Notes under the pieces: generated by a model
The model's database searches: none
What the model was told of the DNA's origin: nothing
Seen by the model: only the letters and a program-made list of their open reading frames with translations
Program-made: the position numbers and the translations under genes
Assembly: GCA_947359465.1 (NCBI GenBank)
Contig: OX375876.1
Location: forward strand, 120,895,444 to 120,959,443
Length of the DNA stretch: 64,000 bases
Origin: Metellina segmentata
Taxonomy: Eukaryota; Arthropoda; Arachnida; Araneae; Tetragnathidae
Direction: 5' to 3'
Part shown: positions 32,965-43,510 of the stretch, piece after piece
Position numbering within the stretch: the stretch's first letter is position 1
Layout: the number at the start of each line of letters is the position of its first letter

Positions 32965-33190
32965 ACTGATCTGTACTTTTTCGTTAGCTGGATACCAGAT
33001 AAAAACCGCCAAATTTCAGCGATACCTCAGCCAAACTAACAACCTTTAAATAGTTTATCTTTTAACGTTTATAGCAATCCTATAACAAATGCCTGGAAAT
33101 ATTCTTTTCGCATCAACATTTAAGCTTGGCGATAACTGCGCCAAATTTTAAGCTTGGGGGTTTTTGGCACCAAGCTAAAGGAAAAAGTAC
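32965..33190. mobile_element. Small MITE, second copy
   Basis: It starts GTACTTTTTCGTTAGCTGG and ends with the inverse (CACCAAGCTAAAGGAAAAAG, TAC). It shares GATACCAGATAAAAACCGCC and CAGCCAAACTAACAACCTTT with the neighbouring interrupted copy. The two adjacent copies meet at a GTACTGATCTGTAC hairpin. The termini are close to palindromic. Confidence 0.8.
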
Positions 33191-34179
33191 ACATCTTTTT
33201 AAGGAAATTATTCTACGCACATCACAACCCCCAGGTACCCGAGTGATCTGTTCTTTCTTTCATTTATACCCTGGTGGCCAACACTTCTGCCTTTTGAATT
33301 TTCTTTCTCCCTCATTGTGCTGCCTGTTTTGTGTTTGGTGCGGCTTGGCCAAATATGGCACCCAACCCGAAAACATCCAACATGATACATTCAAGATTGA
33401 ACCGCACAAGGACACACTCCAGTCCAACACCTGCCAAACGAGTCTTCTGGTCACCCACTCACTTAATCCACGCTTAGCAGAGTCCGGCTCATCAGTTCAA
33501 CAATCCGAAGATCATCAGTTCAGCTTCACCACAGCGTTCAATTAGCAGCGTTAAACGGGCTCAACAGACAGGGCCAGACTATCAATTAACCCCACCCCAG
33601 GAAAACTTAATTGTGCTCGTAATTACACCCACAGCACCAAAATACACTTTGTAACAAAACATTTAATGAAAATAATTAACAAAGTATCATAATCCACAAG
33701 CACTCCCTTCGCAGCTCCGGGAGCATCCACTCGAAAAAACGTCAGACTAAATAAATAAAATATTCCACGTCGTTATAGCCGGTACGTGACCAAGTCCAGC
33801 GGCCAGTGTCCGACCCGGCGATTGTTATCGCCCTGGCCACGCCCAATCTATGTCGGCCTCGCGCCCGGTATATTTACGCCACATACATTACATCCGAAGG
33901 CCACTTAAAATAATTACGTCCCTCCATTTTTGAAAAAGTAATTCCTTTTTTCGTCTTTTTCGCACCGTTTCTATTTCGGCTCTCTAAAACGCATTAGACT
34001 GTCTCTCTGTGACGATAGCGTAATGACGCTGCCTGCTTCTTTTTCGGGCCGTGGACTGTTTCGCACTTTCCACCTCCGTTGGCCATTAAAAATATAAAGA
34101 ATAAAAACATAATACCCCTGCAGAGTGCGGTTAAAGAGAAGTGGTGAGGTGGGGTTTTTTTCACTCTCTCTCTCCCCTT
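33191..34179. other. Complex island, no recognisable gene
   Basis: This is one of the least AT-rich parts of the window (for example GGTACGTGACCAAGTCCAGC and CCTGGCCACGCCCAATCTA near 33780-33860). A 139-codon plus frame (33126-33545) begins inside the MITE and shows no domain, signal or compositional feature that supports a protein. The opposite strand is open over part of it too. I treat it as non-coding until homology is shown. Confidence 0.3.
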
Positions 34180-34435
34180 TGGACACCTCTCTAAAAGTGT
34201 CTCTGGAGTTATGAGTTATTGGAGTTTTCTGGCTTTCAGGAGGGGGCTATTATCCGCTGAAGTCGTTTACACACATTCGGTAATTATTAGAGCGCTTCTC
34301 TAACATTCGCGCTCTCGTTCTGGATTGTAATTTGGTTATGGCGGGAGGTGTGAGAATTAGAAACGACAGTTAAACCATTGTGGGGTGAAGAGGACGGGAA
34401 TTAAATGGTTTTTAGTTTTCGAGTGGAAATTCTAT
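34180..34435. repeat. Segmental duplication, copy 1
   Basis: It runs from CACCTCTCTAAAAGTGTCTC to GTTTTCGAGTGGAAAT and aligns along its length with 35930-36235 in the same orientation, 1.75 kb away. The copy here has a plain GTGAGAATTAGAAACG where the other carries a long AT microsatellite. Confidence 0.85.
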
Positions 34436-34781
34436 TTACGTCAAGTCCTACTTGAAAATTACGCCGCGACATCGTGAGATACTCCGACCGGAAGAAGAAA
34501 GCAATCATAGGAATGTCGAATGTATTCTGATTGGTTGTATTTTGGCACCAGATGTTGTTCTTTACGAGTTGAGAAGAGCAGGTGAAAATAGAAGCGTCCT
34601 CTGCAGGTGGTGTTCTTCCGGAATGATCTCTGATTGGTCTTTTACTTTAGCAGTTGGGCGATTTTTAAAACGACGTCAGAGGCCGTTGGGAAGACGACAG
34701 AAAAGAGAACCAGAAACGACGGGTTAGGTTGTTCCCCCCGCTCTGGCCTGTGATATATTGTGTAAGTGACGTAAGTGAATA
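34436..34781. other. Interval with an unrecognised 91-codon frame
   Basis: The plus frame 34452-34727 is open for 91 codons and ends in a basic RRQRPLGRRQKREPE stretch. No domain was recognised, and no initiation or splice context supports it. Nothing else was seen. Confidence 0.3.
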
Positions 34782-35190
34782 GGCCGACCAACCGGTCTAG
34801 TGGTCAAGGTGTTGGCCTATGGATCGGAAGGTTCCTGGTTCAAATCCGGGGTCAGGGCATGAATGTAAATTGTGCTGTCCTTTGTTAGGGGAAATGATGG
34901 TCCTCCCACTGGGTGCCCCTTCTCAAGTGGCCATCACTTCCGGCCTTGTAGTGGCCAAGGACAAGTCCTTAGTGCCCGCCATTGGAAGTACTGACCATCG
35001 CTTCCGGCATTGTAGTGGCCAAGGAAACAAATGCAGTGGGAAAAAAATGTAAGTGAATATGTTAATAGGTATTGATGTAAGTGAATATGCTGTTGCATAT
35101 CGATGTAAGTGAATATGTTGTTGCATATTGATGTAAGTAAATATGTTGAAATGATGATGTAAATAGTGCATATACTCGTAGTAATAAAAA
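34782..35190 (+). mobile_element. tRNA-derived SINE with family-B-like head, tandem-repeat tail
   Basis: The head (ACCGGTCTAGTGGTCAAGG, B box GGTTCAAATCC) resembles that of family B. The body is different and holds an internal direct repeat (CATCACTTCCGGCCTTGTAG, TGGCCAAGGA at 34932 and again at 34996). The 3' tail is about four units of GATGTAAGTGAATATG.TG..., and the flank before the head also reads GTAAGTGAAT, perhaps a TSD-derived seed. Confidence 0.8.
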
Positions 35191-35429
35191 CGTAATTATC
35201 TCAGCAGTTGACTGTCTTCTTCTTGTGTACGATTCGAACAGTTTTCATGCTATTCTTTTTTTTTTTTGGGGGGGGGACGACACCGCAACGCCCATTAAAG
35301 ATATCACAATCCTCAAAGAATTTTCGAACGGAGTGGAGACGCTTATGCAAATTAGCACGTCTGAGAAAATATTCATTTTCTTTCTTCTCTGATTTTCAAT
35401 TGAATGCAGTTTGGTGTTAATCCCCTATT
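35191..35429. other. Short interval with a T13/G9 homopolymer junction
   Basis: A run of T is followed by a run of G at 35252-35276. Nothing else was recognised. Confidence 0.5.
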
Positions 35430-35640
35430 CAACAAGTCTGTCGTGGCTCAGTATGTATGTTCAGTGCACTAGCAACCTTCGAGTTGTATTTCAGAGCAGA
35501 TTCGATTACGTCTTAGGTGTACTTCTCTTCTCTGTCAGTAAAACGTTGTATGTGTGTATGTTAATTACGAGATATTTTAAGTTTCATGTCTGGCACAGCA
35601 TATGAAATATGACACTTGCACCAAAAAAATCCAACCAATT
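35430..35640 (+). mobile_element. SINE family C, copy 1
   Basis: It has a tRNA-like head (GTCGTGGCTCAGTATGTATG, then AGATTCGATTACG as B box) and ends CATGTCTGGCACAGCATATG, then TTGCACCAAAAAAATCC. The same order of blocks is found at 41990-42195. Confidence 0.65.
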
Positions 35641-35774
35641 TTACACAGAAATTCATTTATCTCACTCTGTGAATGACTTCAACTTATCAGGCATAAGCAT
35701 TCAATAAATGTTAATGTTTTATGATTCGTACACGCTTTATTTGTTTCATTCGCATACATATTAATTTATTAGAC

Positions 35775-35820
35775 ATACGAGTGTTAGCCCGTTGTGTTGC
35801 TTCAGTGTGACTTTAACTAA
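35775..35820 (+). mobile_element. SINE family-B tail end, solitary
   Basis: GTTAGCCCGTTGTGTTGCTT, then CAGTGTGACTTTAACTAAAA is the last ~45 bp of the family-B tail. It is a severe 5' truncation. Confidence 0.6.
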
Positions 35821-35929
35821 AAGTTTCAATGCCATTAGACATGTGAAATATGTAGAACAAAATCATAATAGCGTTAAATCGCCGGTAAAGATACGTTTAT
35901 GTAGTATTTCTTTATCCTTTTCAGTCTAA

Positions 35930-36100
35930 CTCATTGGAAACCTCCCTAAAAATGTCTCTAGGGTTATTTGTGCTTTCTAGCTTTCGGGAAGAAGCTATTA
36001 TCTGCAGAAGTCGTTTACACTTTTCTGTAATTATTAGAGCTTCCTTGACTTTCACGCTCTCGTTTTGGGATTGTAATTTGGTTATAGCGTGAGGTGTGAG

Positions 36101-36166
<66 letters not shown>

Positions 36167-36235
36167 ACGACTGCTTAACCATTATGGTGTGATGAGGAGG
36201 AGAATTAAATGGATATTAGTTGTCGAGTGATAATG
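35930..36235. repeat. Segmental duplication, copy 2, with (AT)n expansion
   Basis: It is homologous to 34180-34435 (shared GAAGTCGTTTACAC, TGTAATTATTAGAGC, TTGTAATTTGGTTAT, GAGGTGTGAGAATTA). At GAATTA|GAAACG it carries about 26 AT dinucleotides (36112-36163), absent from copy 1. Confidence 0.88.
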
Positions 36236-36311
36236 GCATGTCCAACGGAATGAGTAGAAACCGATTATACCAAAATAGCATGAAATAAATTAAACGAAGT
36301 ATCTTAGAGCT

Positions 36312-36770
36312 GAGCCGTGGTAGCTCAGTCAGTAGAGCGTCGGGCTCGCATCAGAAGGGTTGTGGGTTCTGTCCTCGGCGGAGCCTGCAATTCTGATGAT
36401 TGTGAGATCGGCGCTTCGACCTGGCTAAAGACCGTCGTGTTCACTAATTGTGACTGGGGCACGTTAAATAGGTCGTGATCACAAAGTCCCCCATGTTCCC
36501 ATACCAAATCAATACCTCTGGGGGTACCTGATCAGGGGGTTATCGGCCTCTGATTGGGATCTAAAATTACGATATGTGTGAGTGAATGGATGTATGAAAG
36601 GGGCCTTCCTGTAAAACGGATGTGTCATGTATGTCGAGCAAAGTTGGACTTCCTCCCAATGGGTCTCAATAACATAGAAGGCGCACCCCCTCGCCTCTTG
36701 TCGTCTTCGACGGGCCTGGCACTCCTCCGGTCTGCCAGTGTAGGCATAAGAAACAACAACAAACCTTAGA
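36312..36770 (+). mobile_element. tRNA-derived SINE, family A, full length
   Basis: The A-box-like TAGCTCAGTCAGTAGAGC lies at 36321-36338 and the B-box-like GGGTTCTGTCCTC at 36364-36376. The body includes CTCTGGGGGTACCTGATCAG and the 3' end is AAGAAACAACAACAAACC. It matches 1-385 (minus strand) except for the last third. The head retains a recognisable tRNA outline, but the acceptor stem cannot close, so it is not a tRNA gene. Confidence 0.87.
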
Positions 36771-36807
36771 GCTACAACCCTGCTGGTGGTTGTCTTTCGA
36801 CGAGTTA

Positions 36808-38035
36808 CCTCATCATTAGCAAATCCAACCAGATCCTGATCTGCGAGATATCTCGATCTTAGAAAAATCAGATCAAATCCTGATATGCGAAATATTTCAT
36901 TATTAGAAGAAATCAGACCAGATCCTGATCTGCGAGATATCTCGTTATCAGAAGCAATCAGACCAGATCAGGATCTGTGAGATATCTCGTTATTGGAAGA
37001 AATCAGACCAGATCCGGATCTGCAAAATATCTCGTTATTAGAAGAAATCAGACCAGATCCTGATCTTCGATATATCTCGTTATTAGAAGAAATCAGACCA
37101 GATCCCCATCTGCAATATATCTCGTTATTAGAAGAAATCAGACCAGATCCTCATCTGCGAGGTATCTCGTTATTAGAAGAAATCAGACCAGATCCCCATC
37201 TGCAAAATATCTCGTTATTAGAAGAAATCAGACCAGATCCTGATCTTCGAGATATATTGTTATTAGAAGAAATCAGACCAGATCCTCATCTGCGAGGTAT
37301 CTCGTTATTAGAAGAAATCAGACCAGATCCTCATCTGCAAAATATCTCGTTATTAGAAGAAATCAGACCAGATCCTCATCTGCAAAATATCTCGTTATTA
37401 GAAGAAATCAGACCAGATCCTGATCTTCGAGATATCTCGTTAATAGAAGAAATCAAACCATATCCTGATCTGCGATATATCTCGTTATTAGAAGAAATCA
37501 GACCAGATCCCCATCTGCAATATATCTCGTTATTAGAAGAAATCAGACCAGATCCTCATCTGCAATATATCTCGTTATTAGAAGAAATCAGACCAGATCC
37601 TCATCTGCGAGGTATCTCGTTATTAGAAGAAATCAGACCAGATCCGGATCTGCAAAATATCTCGTTATTAGAAGAAATCAGACCAGATCCTGATCTTCGA
37701 TATATCTCGTTATTAGAAGAAATCAGACCAGATCCCCATCTGCAATATATCTCGTTATTAGAAGAAATCAGACCAGATCCTGATCTGCGAGATATCTTGT
37801 TATTAGAAGAAATCAGACCAGATCCTCATCTGCGAGGTATCTCGTTATTAGAAGAAATCAGACCAGATCCTCATCTGCAAAATATCTCGTTATTAGAAGA
37901 AATCAGACCAGATCCTGATCTTCGAGATATCTCGTTAATAGAAGAAATCAAACTGCATCATATCCTGATCTGCAATATATCTCGTTATTAGAATAAATCA
38001 GACCAGATCCTCATCTGCTAGATATATTAGAAGAA
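36808..38035 (+). repeat. 45-bp minisatellite, ~27 units, GAGATATCTC family
   Basis: The unit is CTCGTTATTAGAAGAAATCA, GACCAGATCC, then TGATCTGCGAGATAT (45 bp), with variant blocks (CCATCTGCAATATAT, TCATCTGCGAGGTAT, TGATCTTCGAGATAT). The order of variants recurs at a higher level: the stretch from about 36997 reappears at about 37627, suggesting multi-unit duplications. Because 45 is divisible by three, frame 36993-37991 stays open for 332 codons of a SLLEEIRPDPxLxxI repeat. I regard that as an artefact, since the unit derives from a dispersed non-coding repeat. Confidence 0.93.
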
Positions 38036-38165
38036 AACTGATAAGATCTTGATCTCACCATCATCAAACAATCAGCAATGTATTGAGGACATTATATTTC
38101 GTCATTAGCAAAATTGGTCAGATTTCTCTGGACGAGATATCTCGTCTAACCACTTGTAAAGGTTT
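38036..38165 (+). repeat. Flank of the same repeat family
   Basis: It contains TTTCGTCATTAGCAAAATTG, then GTCAGATTTCTCTGG, then ACGAGATATCTCGTC, that is, less amplified units of the family beside the array. Confidence 0.75.
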
Positions 38166-39564
38166 ACTTATAAACGAATGTGTCCATATTCATATTACTG
38201 GCAAGTAATTGTACTATTGAGATTTTGCAAGACTCAAAACAATAAAAATGGGGTCTCTAATCTATTTTCCTTATACATAATACTCTTCAAATATTCAGAT
38301 TAGCAAACAGCATGAAACGGCTTTGAATCAACTAAGGTATGGTTAGGTAAATGATATATGAAATATTTTATACATCAGAAACAAAAAAATATTTAAAAAC
38401 ACATCAATCTTTATTTTCTACTCTTCTTTTTAAGAAAATAAAATCTTTTCTAAATTCTCCGTTTTCGCATGTCTTTTGTTTGATCAATAACGCAAGTTTT
38501 ATCTCGGATGCGATCTTTTCTACAACATAAATCAATCTGTCGCTCATTTATTTAAATTTCTCTCGTAAAGTGAAAACAGATACCTTAGACTATTCAATAC
38601 TTGTCAGACACATGGATACAAATTATGTCACGAAGTATACCTAGAGACTTTTTCTAAATCCATTAAACGAATCGCTATTTTCATGTTGTCTCTTGACATG
38701 TAAAATTCACAGCTTAAAATGTAAATATTTTCCCTGCCATTAAATACATGGGTACTTAAACGTGTATGAAATATAAATGAAATAAATTTCGAACATTATT
38801 CGTTTTAAGGGAATAATATTGGGATATTCCATGGAAGAAATAAAAAACAGTATATTTTAAAATATGGCTATCCGAAAAGAAATGTTGTCTCGAGAGTTTT
38901 ATTCAATATAATTTTCAACTAAAGCCCATCCATATTTCAGAGTTGTTTTATTTTCTGGTAATATATTTCAGTCTAAAATGATCTTTTTGAAATAACATAG
39001 GCTAAAGGACAATTATTCACACTGTATACACTTTGTGCTTACTACGTTCCCCCGTGTTGCTATAATAAAATCTGATAAAAATATATCTGTATTTTACCAG
39101 GAAATTTATTATGTTTCAATAAATAAAGCGTAGTGCGCACTGATGTGCTAGAAAAACTCGTGCAGAGGAGACTATATAAACTACATAGCAACTCCACCTA
39201 TCAACGTCATTGATTGCGTGTTCCAGTGCATATATACGTAAAGCGATAGACATCCATAGATATCATCTAGATCTGTTTCCGCCGTGAGAATAGTAAGTTA
39301 TCACGATTCAAGAAGTTTTTAAAGCGGTTTAATAGTTGGAGATCGTGAGATTTATGCATAATAGCATTTTGGAGATAGAAGTTGGGATTTTCGCGTACTA
39401 CCATTTCAAGTGTGTACCGTGACTTCACGAATTAAGGAAAAACCAGTATCCTACGACAGTAATATTCTTATTATAGGAAATATGCAATATAATACAGCAC
39501 GCGGGAACTATTACCTCCAATTTTACGCTGTCTAGAACTGGATCTTTTTGACGCAATAAGACAT
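38166..39564. other. AT-rich interval, nothing recognised
   Basis: No repeat array, element end or coding domain was recognised over 1.4 kb. Confidence 0.4.
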
Positions 39565-39775
39565 TTTCGGGTACAAAATAAAACGCGAGCAAAGTCATAC
39601 CAAAGCAATCTTTTTGCCTTACAGTTTGAATATTATTCATCAACTTTACAATAGCATCCATTTTACGCATTCAATTGTTTTCCGATAAGTAATATTTGTA
39701 TGCCTTAATTTAGTTCCACAAAGCGTTGGTTTTAACTATTAAAATTATGGCACTAGTGAAAAATTATATTTAAAA
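39565..39775. repeat. Dispersed repeat, copy 2 of a ~215-bp pair
   Basis: It aligns with 31330-31545 (GGGTACAAAATAAA, CAGTTTGAATATTATTCATC, TTCAATTGTTTTCCGA, GTGAAAAATTAT). The minus open frame at 39425-39670 crosses the repeat edge and is not considered real. Confidence 0.65.
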
Positions 39776-40385
39776 AATTCCTTTTGTAAGGGCTTAACCA
39801 TCCAAGAATTTTTACTCGTGGGTCTGAAATAGCATTAACTCTCTGAGGGCATAGCCGCATACATACATCCAAAGATGTATTCTTTCCTACATGACTTCAA
39901 ACCAGTTTGATCAAGTTGACCTATAGGATGCTTACTGTGATATGTTTAAGTAATTGATGTGATTAATTAGTGTCATCATTAGTCTTTTAATGTGACATAG
40001 GATAGCCGCAATATTACTCTATTCGGAACTCTCGTGGCGCTTAAAATATTAGAGCGATTTAATAATATAATTAATCATAGTGCCTTCCATAAGTTACATA
40101 AATGTAACTGGTTTATGAAACACAAATCAAACCTAAAACATCATTTCTCATGTAGACTTTACTGAATACGAGTAAGAGAAATAGACATCGAGTAAATGTG
40201 GAGCTTAATTTGGTTGCATTCAAGTTTCAAATGCGCCTTTTAGCGCATAGAAAATGCGCCAAAAGTTCGTAAAAATTTTGAAAAATCATAACAAAACGAA
40301 CAAGTAATGATAAAGAAGTGATCTCTGCATGAAGACACGATTAGAGGGAGGTCGGAATTTTTAGTAGCAAAAGTGGTTTTAGTTT
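39776..40385. other. AT-rich interval, nothing recognised
   Basis: No feature was recognised before the transposase relic. Confidence 0.4.
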
Positions 40386-40389
40386 TCAA

Positions 40390-41331
40390 AAGTCGCCATT
40401 AGAAGACAGTGACAACTATAAAAGAATTAACAGAATAACTGAGCGTTCCATCGCTATATTATAGCAGCAATTGCACAACATGACCAACAACGCATGGTAT
40501 GGCACAAATAGGGCTGATCACAATGACCGTGACAGCTGAGTGCAGAATTTCGGGAGGAATACCAAATACCATACACTAAATGCATCTTTTCAAATGCCAT
40601 TTTATCGATCTGGAAGATAAGGGATGGTGCACAAGCAACTTTAAATAACCTTACAGACAGAAGTCGTCAGGAGTCAAGTCTGTCTACCACGGGGACACGC
40701 GATCTTTCAGTTTCGAATGATCACCGAAGGTATCCAATAAGTAGAATGTGTTCACTGTATTGACAAAATGTGTTGGCTATGTACCATCCTGCATGACACT
40801 TACCAAAGACAACACAATTATTTTGTGTAATGCGGGCATGGCATTCTGACGCAAAAGAAAGAGCAGTCCTGTGCATGTTTTCCAGTCAGATACTAGAATA
40901 CAACGATCTTTACAGAAGAAAGGACATACAAAGAAAAAGGTGAAGCCACTCCAATATCTAATGTAGGAAATGCATTGACTGCGTCGTGTTCCCACGGGTA
41001 TTCGCAGTCGAACATATGCGAATATTCTGCGTGTTGATATCCGCTTGGAGTACAAAGTGGGCTTCATCCGTCCAATCACAGTAGTTCTCATTCCAATTTT
41101 TTGCCAGACGCCACTTGAAGAATGATTCCCTCATAGTTGTATCTGTTTGTAATTGATGCAGTGACTGCAATTTGTACGGATACAGATGCAATATCCCGCG
41201 TTGGATGCGTCGAACATCTAACTGAGCCGCGCTCTCCAGTTGTGCGAGCACTGCTACTCTGCGTAGACGATTCTGCTACAATATCGTCCATGCTGGTTTC
41301 TATGGTATTGACATGCAACTCCATCGTATGA
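40390..41331 (-). pseudogene. Mariner/IS630-like transposase relic, near full span
   Basis: Minus-strand frames give in order: RRIQRGILHLYPYKLQSLHQ (helix-turn-helix end and linker), DWTDEAHFVLQADINTQNIR (first catalytic Asp, DEAHF), YWSGFTFFF, VMQDGT (second Asp), LTPDDFCL and GYLKLLV (third Asp). This is a DDE/D transposase of the HTH-bearing mariner-like type common in arthropods. At least two frameshifts and several stops break it (frames at 40777-41091, 40958-41251 and 41088-41324). No TIRs could be matched at the edges. It is unlike the element at 489-1625. Confidence 0.83.
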
Positions 41332-41624
41332 AATAGGCTCTTATCTCGTTTAGAATCGTTTCGCCCTGCGACATTTTCTCATTGTTGTTGGTTCATAGTT
41401 AAATCAGAAAAGCTTTACCAACAACGATCTATCTGGTAATTGGTAAAATTCTTCCAAGGAAACATTGCTGCCCGAATCGAATAAAGAATCCACTTGCATC
41501 CAGGTGTTTTGTTACCAGCCCGATGTGCACAGATCTGTATATCTTGAATGTTATCTCCCTCTATCGGTGACTTTATTAACTACGTTTTGTACCAAAAATA
41601 TCCAACCTCCATCCTAAAGGAACA
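41332..41624. other. Short unassigned interval
   Basis: Possible outer part of the transposon whose transposase ends at 41331. No inverted repeat was confirmed. Confidence 0.3.
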
Positions 41625-41920
41625 TGGCAGATCGGTTGGAAGAGCAAAAGCTTAGCAACCGGAGGGTTGCTAGCTCGAATAATGCCACAGTCGTGAACAA
41701 AGGTAGCTGGTGCATGTTAAATCTGTCGTGCCTCACATGTCTTCACGTTTGCGTGGCACGGAAGTTTGAAGAGTGGTATGACGACTCAGGTGTGACCATA
41801 TCTATCTGACCGTCGCTCGAAATTACGTGGTGCTTTCCTTGGGTCTTTTTCTTTGGCTTTGATCCCGGACCGTCACCGATGGCTCGTTGTGTTGCTTTAG
41901 TGCGACGTTTATTAAACCAT
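41625..41920 (+). mobile_element. SINE with alternative head and family-B tail
   Basis: The head reads CAGATCGGTTGGAAGAGCAA, then GGAGGGTTGCTAGCTCGAAT. The body has AGCTGGTGCATGTTAAATCT, and the tail has CGTGGCACGGAAGTTTGAAG, ending TGCGACGTTTATTAAA. The shared tail places it with family B, while the head resembles those at 45215 and 57066. Confidence 0.78.
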
Positions 41921-41989
41921 CTACCTACCAGTCTCCATCTAATTCCTTTCTTGCAAATCGCACTTCATTTCCATCATTTATTACTTTTG

Positions 41990-42195
41990 AATGAGGGGTC
42001 GTCAAGGCTCAGTGACGTTGTCCACTGCTCTAGCAGCATTCGAGTTGTTGGCGTTGAAGATTCAATTCCTGTCAGGCGCCCAACCAATTTGGGTGTGTTG
42101 TGTGTGTGTCAATTACTTGATGTAGTATGTCTTGTGTCTGGCACAGCATGGTCAGTTTTGGGCCTTGCGCCATAAAACCCCCAAACCAACCAACC
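41990..42195 (+). mobile_element. SINE family C, copy 2
   Basis: The tRNA-like head (GTCAAGGCTCAGTGACGTTG, then AGATTCAATTCCTGTC) is followed by CTTGTGTCTGGCACAGCATG and TTGCGCCATAAAACCC. It is homologous to 35430-35640. Confidence 0.7.
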
Positions 42196-42899
42196 TTTTG
42201 CATGAATTTTTAAAGCTCTTACGAACTGTCTGCGCTTTGTATATAAACAAGTAAGAAACCTTAGTCCATATAATAGTGTCCACTCGCATATAGCAATCAC
42301 CTCAAGAAACCAGCCAATAACACGCTACCAGGCTTGGGCAACCAACACAATCAACAACATTCAGGCTCAAATAAAAATTACGAATGTAATGAAATTCCAA
42401 ATGGAAAACATTAACATTATCACGAACTAACGATCAGACATATGTATTATATTGTTAGTTTTATTGTTTCTGTCTCTTTTCTGTACATATTTATTGGAAT
42501 TAATCGTTTACTATCTAATTATTAGTGTGATTTACATAGGATAAGAAATGACTATTATTTCCTTCAATCAGCTTTTTGTAAGTGAGACTGGTGGGAAAAG
42601 CAGGACATCACCTAAGATTAGAATTCAAAATTGGAGACACTATAAGCCTTGTGAAAAGAGGAAAACTATACTAAAATTAAAGGACGTGCAAAATTGTTAG
42701 AGATAACCCTAAAGACCCTACCGGCCCGTGTCTCAAATGTATTATCAAAAAGATATGTATTACTTATGTAAAATGTATATTAAATGTATTTTTACAAGTT
42801 TGGTCACGTGGTTGACAGTAGTCAACACCGGGGCTACATCGGTTTCCTTCGACGGGTTCATTCCACCTTTCCGTGGGTGACTAGTAAACACTTTAACCT
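42196..42899. other. AT-rich interval, nothing recognised
   Basis: No feature was recognised. Confidence 0.35.
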
Positions 42900-43510
42900 G
42901 GCAAAAGTCGGGGGGTGAGGGGGTCACCGGCGGTGACCTACCAACCAAAGCTCCCTCGTGTCTATTTTACTTCGACAATCACTTCTATGTCCAACCGTCC
43001 CAACTCGTTTTCTGCAAAGAACTTCCCGGAACATCCCACACCACAAAAAAATCCCTCCAGCAGGCGTCTCGGGAGGGGAGACCCAGAAGATGCCGCACAT
43101 TCTTCCCTAAATCTACTCTAACTTCCCGATGGCGGTCACGTTACGGATATAGCAAAGCCTCATCCGTTTCTTATTAACACTTAAGGCAGGCCCCTAACAA
43201 AATCGGATATTACTTCATCGCGGCGTCGAAGGCTTTAATGAAATATTTGGCGTGCCGCGAAGTGTGGTGGGAAAATCGAAAAGCCCCCTCCTTTTGAGTT
43301 TGATGAATAGAAGCAGAAGAGCTCTTTCCAAGACGAGTCGCAAACTTTCGCACTTGACCCCCTTGCTCCATTCATCATCTTTTCTCGGGATCTGAGGGGT
43401 GGATCAATTTGCTTCCTGCTTCGTCCTGCCCTCCCCACTTATGCACGCTGGGGATGAGGAAAGATTCCATTTGGATGCTTTGCGGAATGTGTTGCAGAGA
43501 GGGGGTTGAA
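42900..43510. other. Complex non-repetitive island
   Basis: A less AT-rich block with no repeat partner in the window. The frames at 42915-43121 (plus) and 43235-43438 (minus) lie on opposite strands without domains. Possible regulatory DNA, inference only. Confidence 0.25.

Noticed and set aside
33126..33545. 139-codon plus-strand frame as a possible gene
   Set aside because: It starts inside a MITE, has no domain or bias for coding, and the opposite strand is open over part of it.
36312..36385. True tRNA gene
   Set aside because: The A and B boxes are present, but the head is followed by a repeat body found elsewhere and the acceptor stem cannot close; it is a SINE head.
36808..38035. CRISPR array
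   Set aside because: There are no unique spacers: the variable 15-bp blocks recur among units, and the setting is eukaryotic.
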